Positions 34,685 through 42,841 of a stretch of DNA of 64,000 bases are shown piece by piece. Under the pieces are notes generated by a model. That model was not told where the DNA came from. It did not search any database and saw nothing but the letters and a program-made list of their open reading frames with translations. The DNA lies in contig NZ_JAUSYC010000001.1 in the NCBI RefSeq assembly GCF_030816485.1, positions 2,728,001-2,792,000 on the forward strand, in the 5' to 3' direction. Both the position numbers and the translations under genes were made by a program. Numbering within the stretch: the first letter of the stretch is position 1; every line of letters starts with the position of its first letter. Origin of the DNA: Arthrobacter sp. B1I2. GTDB taxonomy: Bacteria; Actinomycetota; Actinomycetes; Actinomycetales; Micrococcaceae.

Positions 34685-35188
34685 CTAACGTTTTTTATGT
34701 TGACGCATTTGCCCCCGGACCATCAGAGCCGCGGTGAACAGTGAAGTGAGCCCAACAGCCATCATCGTTCGGGCCGCTGATCCTGAACCAGCCGGTTGGG
34801 AAGCTTGCAGCTGAGCGTCCAGGGCGGGAATCGCTTCTTTCTTGTGGGCAGGTAGCTTCTCCTTTGGTCCAGCGAATAAGGCCGGTGCCAGGGAGCCGAA
34901 AATCAGCAGGCCGACCAGCGCGAGCATCCACTGCTTTGCCGCGGTCAGTGACTCGTCAGGCCAATTTACCTCAGCGTACGTTGGCAGGCCGGTTGTCCAA
35001 ATGAGTTGCAGTGCAGCTCCTTCAGCCAGAACAGAGCTACCGAGCACGACCAGGTTATAAAGTACGACCAGCTTTTCTTTAGTCTTGACGGCACCCTGCG
35101 TCGAAGACTCCCTGAATTGAACGATGTGGGCCAGATAGAACACGGGTATCACCAGCGCGATCACGACGAAGTATTGCTGATAGCTCAA
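34685..35188 (-). CDS. hypothetical membrane protein
   Basis: 167 residues from a TTG at 35188 preceded by GGAGG. Four hydrophobic segments are visible: YFVVIALVIPVFYLAHIVQF, KLVVLYNLVVLGSSVLAEGA, WMLALVGLLIFGSLAPALFA, and MMAVGLTSLFTAALMV near the end. A basic tail follows (GQMRQHKKR). No family recognised. It lies alone between repeat copy A and the DUF262 gene, on the same strand as the latter and about 250 bp downstream of it. Confidence 0.6.
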   Translation of the reverse strand: MSYQQYFVVIALVIPVFYLAHIVQFRESSTQGAVKTKEKLVVLYNLVVLGSSVLAEGAALQLIWTTGLPTYAEVNWPDESLTAAKQWMLALVGLLIFGSLAPALFAGPKEKLPAHKKEAIPALDAQLQASQPAGSGSAARTMMAVGLTSLFTAALMVRGQMRQHKKR

Positions 35189-35437
35189 AGGATCCTCCGT
35201 GTGAGGGGATGGCTTCCGGCTTGGAGTGAATCGTACTCCTGTCGCGGCCGGTTAGCGCCGGGTCACCGGCGGCCGCACCATCACCCAAGGCAGCTCTGAT
35301 GGCCGTCCTCGCGGCTGTGAAAGTACAAGCGGGCACACCGGGCACCCCGACAGGCACGGCCTACCCAAGACGACGAACGCCATGGCGAAGGTCGGGCAGG
35401 TTGCGCCTTGAATTGCATGCGCTGCAGCCATGAACTC

Positions 35438-37303
35438 TTAGCCCTTCGCAACAGCAGGGAGATCGTCGGGGTTCCAGATTTGCTTGGCGATGTCGCGGTA
35501 CAGATCGCCGCGCTCTACGACGTCGGCGGCTTTGAACTGCTTGTAGGGCTTGAACGGCAGCTGGCTGGACTTGGCGAAGGCCACAAAGCCGGGATTCTTC
35601 TCGTAGCTCAGCGGGTTGAGGCTGGCCGCGAGCAAGTTCTGACCGTAGTAATGAGGCAGCTTCTTCTCATAGGTGTCATCGTTGTAGCTCGCGTTGAACT
35701 GCTTCGGCAGTAGCAATAGGTCGCCGATGCGGTTTCGGTGTCGTGCAAAGTCTGCTTCATGACTGAACTCGTCGACGTGGCGTTCGGGGTGATTGGCCCA
35801 AATATGCTCTACTTCGTAGCGTACGTTTGTGCCGTTGGTCAGCTCGATGTAGGGGGAGGGAAGGCCGGAGCGGACGGTGATGTGGTCCGTGATCCGCGCG
35901 AGGATCTTGTGGAGTTGCCCGCGGTTTTGTTGGTGGACGTGCAGGTGGTCGTTGCTGTCGAAGTTCTCGTCAATCTTGAGCAGGGCCTCGCGGAGCACGG
36001 TGGCGAGTTCGGCGGCCGCGAGCCCCCGGATGTCGCGCATGACATTGAACATCGCGTACTGCATCGTCGAATAGGCGGTGGCTCGGAAGTTCCAGATCCG
36101 CCAGGCGAGCAGGATATCGGTGAACCGGCCAACGATCTCCAGCTTCTGGTCAATAACCTGTTTGCTGTCCTCGACCCGAAGTGGGGCCAAGAGGAGCTGA
36201 TCCTGCAGGGTGAAGCCGAGGTCACTGTTGTAACGCACGAAACGCAGCGGGCTGTCGGGGTGGAATGTTCCCCTTGATGCCCGGAGTATGCGCTCGTACT
36301 GGTGGCTGTAAAAGTCGAGGTCACGGGTCACGAACTCGTAGAAGTCTGTTTTTGAGCTGAGGCCAATACCATCCTGGGCCCCGCGGAGCCAGCGGTGAAA
36401 CTCCGTTCCGATACGGTCCCAGTCTTCCGGCTTTGCCCCTTTCTTGCGTTCGCGGATCTTTTTTGAGTATTGGCTTCGGAGCCAAGTCTTCAGGAAATCG
36501 GAGCTGGCGTCGTCGGCCTGGTCGTCGAGGGTGCGGAGTCGTTTGCGCCAGAGCTCGTTTGCCGTGGTGCGGGGCTTGCCGTCTTCCATGTTGGCAAGGA
36601 GATAGCCCTTGAGCATGTCGGCCGGGGTTAGTTTGAGTCCGCGGTCATTCATCGTCTCGAAGATCGCGTACGCATCATCGTCGGTGTATGCAGTGATTTG
36701 CACGAACTGGACCCGGTCCTTGAGCCAGTCGATAAAAAACGGCAGCACCTCGTTCCTCAGCTCATCCGGGAAAAGTTCGTCCAGCTCGCTGTACCGTCCC
36801 GCGAGGGTGTGGACTGACTCGGATGCGTCCGGGCGTGGCTCGTACGCGCCGGAATCGAAGAGTTCCTTCATGCAGTCCGTGCGGTCAGGGACGTCGAGGT
36901 TGAAGGACTTTTCGCCGAATTTCTCCGAGTAGATCAGCTGGTCGACGTCGACTTCGTCGTCACGGCCCTGCTGCAGACGGCGTAAGAAAGTGAGTAACAG
37001 GGTAAGGCTGGTGAGTCGCTGCTGGCCATCGACGATGAACGGCTGGCTTCCCTTTTGGGAGATGATGATGGAACCCAGGAAGTAGCCAGCATACTTGGCC
37101 ACGTCCTTGCGCGAATGGCCAGGCTCGTAGAGGTCGAGAAACTTCGTGGTCAGGTCGGCGACTAGCTCGGCGAGCTGCTTGGACTCCCATTTGTACTCAC
37201 GCTGGTAATAGTCGATCGAGTACTTCTTCTTTTCCAGTACTTCGGCGATCGTCTTTGCGACGCCGTCGATGGTGCGGTCAATGGTGCTGTGAGTGTCGCT
37301 CAT
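35438..37303 (-). CDS. DUF262/DUF1524 (HNH) protein, single-chain GmrSD-like restriction factor
   Basis: 621 residues. The N-terminal DUF262 domain has YQREYKWESKQLAELVADL and FIVDGQQRLTSLTLLL (DGQQR at 92-96), a ParB/sulfiredoxin-like NTP-using motif. Further on, YAIFETMNDRGLKLTPADML is diagnostic of the family. The C-terminal DUF1524 nuclease has the His-Asn-His pattern RYEVEHIWANHPERH (His500), HRNRIGDLLLLPKQFNASYN and a trailing YEKKLPHYYGQ. GmrSD-type proteins cut modified phage DNA as type IV restriction enzymes, so a defence role is likely; specificity is unknown. The gene has its own start region at 37303. Confidence 0.9.
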   Translation of the reverse strand: MSDTHSTIDRTIDGVAKTIAEVLEKKKYSIDYYQREYKWESKQLAELVADLTTKFLDLYEPGHSRKDVAKYAGYFLGSIIISQKGSQPFIVDGQQRLTSLTLLLTFLRRLQQGRDDEVDVDQLIYSEKFGEKSFNLDVPDRTDCMKELFDSGAYEPRPDASESVHTLAGRYSELDELFPDELRNEVLPFFIDWLKDRVQFVQITAYTDDDAYAIFETMNDRGLKLTPADMLKGYLLANMEDGKPRTTANELWRKRLRTLDDQADDASSDFLKTWLRSQYSKKIRERKKGAKPEDWDRIGTEFHRWLRGAQDGIGLSSKTDFYEFVTRDLDFYSHQYERILRASRGTFHPDSPLRFVRYNSDLGFTLQDQLLLAPLRVEDSKQVIDQKLEIVGRFTDILLAWRIWNFRATAYSTMQYAMFNVMRDIRGLAAAELATVLREALLKIDENFDSNDHLHVHQQNRGQLHKILARITDHITVRSGLPSPYIELTNGTNVRYEVEHIWANHPERHVDEFSHEADFARHRNRIGDLLLLPKQFNASYNDDTYEKKLPHYYGQNLLAASLNPLSYEKNPGFVAFAKSSQLPFKPYKQFKAADVVERGDLYRDIAKQIWNPDDLPAVAKG

Positions 37304-37792
37304 GCATTGCTCCCGGCGATCTCGGCCGATCAGGTTGTCTCTCCCTGACTTCCAGACGGGATTCTAGCAACCTTCCTGATCCTCGGACTTCGCAACCGGG
37401 GTGGCCCCCAGTTCTCCTGGAACGTGAGGCCAGGGCCTGAAAGTTGCTGCCGGGGCAGCGGGAGGCGGAGCCGCAGACACAAGCGATGGCGAGGCCTCTG
37501 TTCCAGAGGCCTCGCCCTGCTGGACTAGCTTGGGGCGTGGCTCCGGGCCAGCGACCGAGGTTCCGAGCTTCACGACTGCGTCAGCGGCCGCAAGTTCAAG
37601 GCCGCGTCTGGGCTGGAGGTCACCGTCGACACAAAGTCCAAGCTCCACCTCGCCAGAGTCGGGTCACCGTAGACGAGCAATTGCGCTGGCATGTATGAAG
37701 GGCATCAGCGCCTGACCAAGGAGGTCGGAAGCTCTCACGTAGTGGGTGGCGCCTAGACGCTGTTTCGGTCTCCAGAATGGGACAACTCTCGG
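37304..37792. other. intergenic region with a perfect hairpin and a possible gene fragment
   Basis: A perfect dyad lies at 37488-37516 (GGCGAGGCCTCTG, loop TTC, CAGAGGCCTCGCC). Just after it, plus-strand codons 37529-37672 read 47 residues with strongly G/C-ending codons (for example SGRKFKAASGLEVTVDTKSK) bounded by stops, which may be the relic of a core-type gene end. Nothing else is supported. Confidence 0.35.
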
Positions 37793-38563
37793 ATGCGCCA
37801 GAATTGCAACGTGAAGAAGTCCGAAGTGAAGAAGATTGCGCGCGCCGTTGGGGACACCATTTGGGCCGAACGTACAGGTCTAGAACAAGTTCTGTTGCTT
37901 GTATCCGCTGGTTTAGTTGGTCTGCTCGTGGCCGCATGGGTTGCCTTGGTGCGTGACTCTGCGCCCTTGGCAACCGAGTGGGGCCCGGTCGCAGATTGGG
38001 TTGGTGCTTCTGTAACGTTCTTGGGCTTCGTCGGTGCAATCGCTGCCTTAAGGGTTCAAAGGAGGTCCGTCGATGCTCAGCTTGAGCAGCACAACAAGCA
38101 AAAGGAGAAGGAGGAGGCCGAGGAGCAGAATCAAGCCGCAGCGCGGAAGGCTGAGGCTTTAGAGGCAAAACAAAAGGACGCCAAAGCTGTGGAACTGAAC
38201 GTTTCTGCCGGCCGTCGCAAGGCTGACCCAGGCACGGAGTTTGTTAACGCGCAGCCATTCGTTGTGACCTGCACACTGGTCTTCCCTTACAGGAACATTC
38301 AGTATACGGAAGTGGATTTCAAAGTACCTGACACCCCGGAAAACTTCCGGCAATTGCAGGACGACAGGAAAACGGCGAATTTCAGCAGCGTGAATCATGG
38401 TGCCCGAATCACTTGGCAGATTTCGGGAAACGAATGGCCTCACAGCGATGAGGCCGATGCCAAAGCCTGGGTGGCGGCCCGAACGTTTGCGACATTCACG
38501 GACCCATCAGGCAATAAGTGGAAGCTGAACGGTGCCGGTAACCTCACTGACGCTACCGGTTAG
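37793..38563 (+). CDS. hypothetical membrane-anchored coiled-coil protein
   Basis: 256 residues; ATG at 37793, with a GTG six codons later as an alternative start. Two membrane helices are visible (VLLLVSAGLVGLLVAAWVAL and VGASVTFLGFVGAIAALRV). A charged coiled coil follows (QHNKQKEKEEAEEQNQAAAR), then a ~130-residue polar C-terminal domain (FVVTCTLVFPYRNIQYTEVD; ATFTDPSGNKWKLNGAGNL). No family recognised. It is in the interval between the two direct-repeat copies and adjacent to the divergently transcribed DUF262 gene. Membrane-anchored small partners are common in defence islands, but nothing specific can be claimed. Confidence 0.6.
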   Translation: MRQNCNVKKSEVKKIARAVGDTIWAERTGLEQVLLLVSAGLVGLLVAAWVALVRDSAPLATEWGPVADWVGASVTFLGFVGAIAALRVQRRSVDAQLEQHNKQKEKEEAEEQNQAAARKAEALEAKQKDAKAVELNVSAGRRKADPGTEFVNAQPFVVTCTLVFPYRNIQYTEVDFKVPDTPENFRQLQDDRKTANFSSVNHGARITWQISGNEWPHSDEADAKAWVAARTFATFTDPSGNKWKLNGAGNLTDATG

Positions 38564-38763
38564 TCGATTCAAGTCCCATATGCTGGGCGAGCTATACCGC
38601 GTTGGTGCGGCGGCTACCTGCCGGGCATCGCGCTGCCCTGGCACTTGTGATCGATAGCCAGACATTGCTGGTAACCCACCTCCCGCTGCCTACATGGCTG
38701 GTTCTATGATGGTGGTATTCCTCAGTTATGCACCTGGAAGCGATACGGAGTCGGTGCATCAGA

Positions 38764-39840
38764 ATGGTCTGGCCAGCTGGATGGTATCCAGATCCTAACG
38801 TTCCCGCACACCAACGTTGGTGGGACGGAAAAGAATGGACGCCGCACGTGCGCCCAGTAGAAGCCAGTGCGGACGATCCTAGCTCCCGAAGTCGAGATCA
38901 GTCGAGCAGCGCGACAAAGCCGGCTGTGCACGGGTTTCTCGGGCGGCTGGGAGCTTCCACATACGTCGCACTTGGCCTACTGGCTCTGCTTCTGGTCCCT
39001 TTCGCGGCAACCGGGGGGTTTTTTGTTTGGCTTGCCTTGGCGATGTTCCTCCTGCTTCTGACTGGCCTATATACCCTGCTGACCGGGCGCAGGTCTTGGG
39101 CCCATATCAGGGGGCGGCGGGCAGGAGCCGTTGTCATCGGCGCAAGCGTGGTATGCCTCTTGGCGTCAGTCTTACTTGTTGGCGAGACGGCCCCCGTTGC
39201 CAACAAAGAACCGGTTGTACCGACGTCGGCAGTTGCCGCCTCGCCAACAATTAGCGCTCCTGGGACTCCAACTCCAACGGCGCCCTCTATCCTGGTAACC
39301 CCCACTCCGACCCCAAGTGCCCTAGCAACGCCAACTGCTCAGTCAGAACCAACTTCCGCGGCTCCTGATACCACAGCCACAGCAATTGCTTCTCCGCCCC
39401 CGGAGGCACCCACGACCAGCCCATCCGTTGAGGCGCCGACGACCTCGAGCCAACCAACGACAGCCAGCCCACCCGCTGAGGCAACAAACGATGCCTCAAC
39501 TTACGCCGCAAAATACACTCAGGCCCTACTGGCCAGGATCCATGCCAGCACATTCGCGGAAACGTGCGGCCGAAGCGTCAGCTTAGGCGGTAACGCTTGG
39601 GCATGCGTGATCGACCATTTGGCTTCCCCAGACGATCAGACCATTGAAATATATTTGACCTCAAGTGCCGACTTTGCGCTGGAAACAAGAGTCGTTCCCA
39701 CAATTTTTGACAAAGTGACAGTGACGCAGGTCCCGAATTTGAATACGTGCGTGTACCATTTTGCTGCTATCGCTCCAGACGCACAGCGTGTCGATTGGTA
39801 CACCCCACGGTGCCGTACCAAGCACGATTCGCTGCTTTAG
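38764..39840 (+). CDS. DUF2510 domain membrane protein with Thr/Pro-rich stalk
   Basis: 358 residues. The ATG at 38764 is preferred because DUF2510 proteins begin with this motif (PAGWYPDPNVPAHQRWWDGK, then EWTPHVRP); an ATG at 38728 is also in frame. Two or three membrane helices follow (YVALGLLALLLVPFAA; FVWLALAMFLLLLTGLYTLL; GAVVIGASVVCLLASVLLV). Next come a ~120-residue Pro/Thr/Ala/Ser linker and a C-terminal domain with paired cysteines (ETCGRSVSLGGNAWACVIDH; NTCVYHFAAIAP). The C-terminal domain is probably outside the cell. Its 3' end and downstream DNA are duplicated at 34006-34556. Function unknown. Confidence 0.75.
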   Translation: MVWPAGWYPDPNVPAHQRWWDGKEWTPHVRPVEASADDPSSRSRDQSSSATKPAVHGFLGRLGASTYVALGLLALLLVPFAATGGFFVWLALAMFLLLLTGLYTLLTGRRSWAHIRGRRAGAVVIGASVVCLLASVLLVGETAPVANKEPVVPTSAVAASPTISAPGTPTPTAPSILVTPTPTPSALATPTAQSEPTSAAPDTTATAIASPPPEAPTTSPSVEAPTTSSQPTTASPPAEATNDASTYAAKYTQALLARIHASTFAETCGRSVSLGGNAWACVIDHLASPDDQTIEIYLTSSADFALETRVVPTIFDKVTVTQVPNLNTCVYHFAAIAPDAQRVDWYTPRCRTKHDSLL

Positions 39841-40013
39841 CAATCGATTTCCTGTCAGGGGCAGATGGCCGCATGGTCTCCCGGCTCCATTGCAGCGGGG
39901 CTTTGTTGGCCTTGGGCCTGGCTCAGCCGCAACGCCCTTCGCTGGTTTGCCGCTTATTGGTTTCCTTTGTTGGGCATATTTATTGTTTTTAGGCAACGGT
40001 GGGAATCGGGAGG
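39589..40013. repeat. direct repeat copy B
   Basis: Contains the 3' end of the intact DUF2510 gene plus about 170 bases downstream. It matches copy A at 34006-34556 with scattered substitutions. The copies are in the same orientation about 5.6 kb apart and bracket the membrane-protein/DUF262 segment. Confidence 0.85.
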
Positions 40014-40185
40014 ATGCTGTCGGCGGGGGACAAGTCCCACCTGCTCGAGGTACACATCGTCTTCATCAGCCATATCCAAGCCTCCCGGGTTGACAGAGAT
40101 GTATCCTTCGTAAGGCGACCTATTCGTCGAGACTGGCGCTGACGAGATTCAGGGACGACCAAACGTAGGGGCTTGCTGGCCGCGA

Positions 40186-41034
40186 TCAGTTTTCAGTCGG
40201 CGAACTCAGCCCGAAGAATCGTTCAAAAGACACGCCGAGTTTGGCAATCACGCTTTGCTTTTTCTCGCCATGACCGCCAGCTGCGGAAAAGCGCGAAACT
40301 GGCGGGAGAACTTTAGTGATCGATGTTCCGGTGGTAACTATGTGGCCATCACGAAACGCAGTATCCACGAAAATTCGCGTTTCGTCGGGGCGAAGGTTCT
40401 CGTCTTCGATAATAACGTTGAGCTCAGCTTCACGTTTGGCAAAGATGAAAGCCCTCCATTCCCGGTCAATTTCCCCATCAGCTGAGAGAGAATCAACGAA
40501 GTCTTCGATAAGATCTTTCTTGTTGCGCAGGGTTGGGCTGGCATCCACGGCTCGGGTGATCTCTGCACGGATTTCCTTATCGTCGCCATCACCGCGTCCG
40601 CTGCGGTATTTCTGAACGAGCATGAGGATGTAGTCGACGTTGATCTCGACCTGTTTGATCAGCTCGATCTCGAAGACGATGTCGTCATTGATCTGTTCCT
40701 TTTCCGCGTTCTTGTCCTTGCGGAAATTGACGTACAGGTCCAGGTACACGCTGCGGTAGTCCTGGCCCTGCCGGTCGCTGAGAATCTCGTGACCGGTGAA
40801 CTCGTCGAACGACGTAAGGATGTTTTGCAGGCGCAAAATCGCATCAAACAGGCCTATGAACTCCTTTTGCGCTGACTCCCCGATGATCGGCGTGCCCAAC
40901 GGGAACATAGTGACAAGCTCGCTGACCTTCTCGGCATAGTCGCTGTAGTACTCACTGTATGACTTGAGCAGCACCAACCCGCGGGCGTCCTTGTTGCCGA
41001 ACAGTGCGATCGCATCATTGGACCTGCGTTGTCC
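40186..41034 (-). pseudogene. C-terminal remnant of type I restriction enzyme HsdR
   Basis: The open frame covers 283 codons from just after a stop at 41035-41037. Sequence such as NDAIALFGNKDARG, INDDIVFEIELIKQVEINVD, YILMLVQKYRSGRGDGDDKE, EITRAVDASPTLRNKKDLIE and TTGTSITKVLPPVSRFSAAG matches the C-terminal region of actinobacterial HsdR proteins. The nuclease and helicase parts, and hsdM/hsdS, are absent. The 5' end is cut where the phosphoribosyltransferase-DprA module begins, so this is a relic of a type I R-M locus. A short in-frame ATG-started product of 263 residues could still be made but would lack catalytic domains. Confidence 0.85.
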
Positions 41035-41740
41035 TCAGGAAGCTGTCGACCAGATACTGGCCTGTTTTGGTTCTACTGCAAAAGAGGTAGGGGTACCCGA
41101 AGAACTGGAAGCGACAGTCAACCACAGTCTCTACTTCAACGAAGGTTTTCCCCCTCAGTTACGGGACTTCGTCTACCTACTGAAAGAAGTTGTGTCCATC
41201 CCTGCTCCCGTAGGGGTGGACCTTGCGATTGCCCTCGATTGGTACAAGCAAGTTGAGGATGGGCTGGCGTCGACAGAATGGGCCGATACGGCGATGGGCC
41301 AATGCATCCGATACACCAAGTATGCGTCGCAACCGACTTGGTCTACTTCCCGAGCCAAGCGAAGGGAGTTGATACACGCACTGGTCGGGTTTATACAGGG
41401 GCATCCTATGTATGCTGACGCAACAGCGATCAGCGCTCCTCCGGGGAGCGCTGCGGACGGCCAGAGCTTCGCTGAGTTGCTCACCCAAGATGTTGCTGCA
41501 ACCGTGGGCAAGCTTTACGTTAGCTAGGCTGCAGCGGGTCCTAGGCTGCCACAGAAGGAGGGGGTGCACCGGGACTTGTCGGAGGCATTCACTATGAGTG
41601 GCCATGTTAGGGGAACCATAATAGTTATCGACGATGTCTATCGGACGGGATCCAGCATCTCGGGTGCTGCTCAGGCAGCGAGACGCGCTGGCGCTTCTTC
41701 CGTCCTTGCCTTGACCGCAGTCCGCACAATGAGGAACTGA
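40964..41740 (+). pseudogene. phosphoribosyltransferase gene interrupted by an in-frame TAG
   Basis: The frame from 40964 runs to a TAG at 41525-41527 (187 residues). It then continues in the same frame, without shift, to a TGA at 41738-41740 that overlaps the dprA-like start as TGATG. The part before the TAG has the PRTase N-terminal half (RRELIHALVGFIQGHPMYAD, ATAISAPPGSAADGQSFAEL). The part after it has the PRPP motif (GTIIVIDDVYRTGSSISGAA) and an ordinary end (SSVLALTAVRT). One nonsense change, read-through or sequencing error would explain it. The first ~25 codons are antisense to the HsdR relic, so the true start is probably later or lost. It would form an operon with the DprA-like gene. 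Confidence 0.8.
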
Positions 41741-42597
41741 TGCCGATTCAGTCGCTGACGATAGCCCTAGCGGCTTTTGCTGTCCTCGGATCACCGGGAC
41801 GGATTACCAAGGCACTGCAGGATGGGGGTAGGTCCGCAATCCTGCAGGCCACTTCACACCTGAATTCCGAACAGCGGGCCGACCTGGAGCATACGGCGGA
41901 GCGGCTAGCTGACGAGGGCATTCAGGTAGTGATGTACGGGGACCGGGGGTATCCGGAGTCCCTAGTTATCAATGGCAAACCTATTGCCCCAATTCCGTTC
42001 TACAAGGGAAACAGCGAGCTCTTTCATCGCCCCAGCATAGGGATGTGCGGTTCACGTAACGTGTCGGAGCTAGGGCTGAAGCCGGCGAACTCTTGCGGCG
42101 TGGAAGTGGCGAACAACTCTATGGTGGTGGTTTCTGGCTATGCGAAGGGGGTGGATACGGCCACGCACCTTGCTGCCCTGGAATCCGCCGGGGCAAGGGT
42201 CATAGTGCTTGCTGAGGGCTTCGACCACTTCAGAATCAAACAGGAGTTCAAGAGCCACTTCGACTGGCGGCGAACACTTGTCGTTTCACAATTCGCGCCA
42301 TCACAGCCATGGAAGGCCTTTGCCGCGATGGCCCGAAACGGCATCATCTTCGGTCTTGCGCGCGCCCTCGTGGTGATCGAGGCCGGTGAACGTGGCGGAA
42401 CTCTGGCAGCAGGGGAAGGCGCCATGAAACTGGGGCGGCCCGTTCTTGTCCTCGATTTCGGGGACTCGACTCCAGCGGGTAATTTCAAGCTGCTCAACAA
42501 GGGGGCTCGGCCAGTACACTCGGTCAACGATCTTCGATTCGTCCTGCGAGAACTGCCTCGCCTGCGCTCAGAGCCCGTAGTGGAGAAGCTCTTCTAG
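41740..42597 (+). CDS. DprA/Smf-like DNA-processing protein
   Basis: 285 residues from an ATG overlapping the upstream stop. A short N-terminal helical part precedes the DprA Rossmann (SLOG-like) domain: IGMCGSRNVSELG at 100-112, MVVVSGYAKGVDTATHLAAL at 128-147, ALVVIEAGERGGTLAAGEGA near 210-229, and LVLDFGDSTPAGNFKLLNKG. There is no C-terminal winged helix. A second, housekeeping DprA would be expected elsewhere in the genome. Pairing with a phosphoribosyltransferase inside a defence island suggests a role other than natural transformation, perhaps nucleotide or ssDNA handling in immunity (inference). Confidence 0.88.
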   Translation: MPIQSLTIALAAFAVLGSPGRITKALQDGGRSAILQATSHLNSEQRADLEHTAERLADEGIQVVMYGDRGYPESLVINGKPIAPIPFYKGNSELFHRPSIGMCGSRNVSELGLKPANSCGVEVANNSMVVVSGYAKGVDTATHLAALESAGARVIVLAEGFDHFRIKQEFKSHFDWRRTLVVSQFAPSQPWKAFAAMARNGIIFGLARALVVIEAGERGGTLAAGEGAMKLGRPVLVLDFGDSTPAGNFKLLNKGARPVHSVNDLRFVLRELPRLRSEPVVEKLF

Positions 42598-42841
42598 AAG
42601 CGGTGTCATCTGCTAGGGCCTCTATCACGGACTGAGGCGAGATTCAGCACTGCAAAGCATGGCCCGACAGCCGCTGGAACCGCGCAAGAGTAGCTGTAAA
42701 TCAGCAGACACGAATCCTCAGCGTATCAAGGAGAGCGTCCGTGTTCGGCCCTGTCCCTTGGAAGCCCATTGATATGATCTGCGAAGCAGCCGTAACAGTG
42801 CTAGCTTCGGGCCGCGTGCATGCTTCTTTTGAAATCTTGGG

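Noticed and set aside
42598..42841. Regulatory structure upstream of the second STAND gene
   Set aside because: No clear dyad, promoter pair or small gene could be supported in this 244-base gap.
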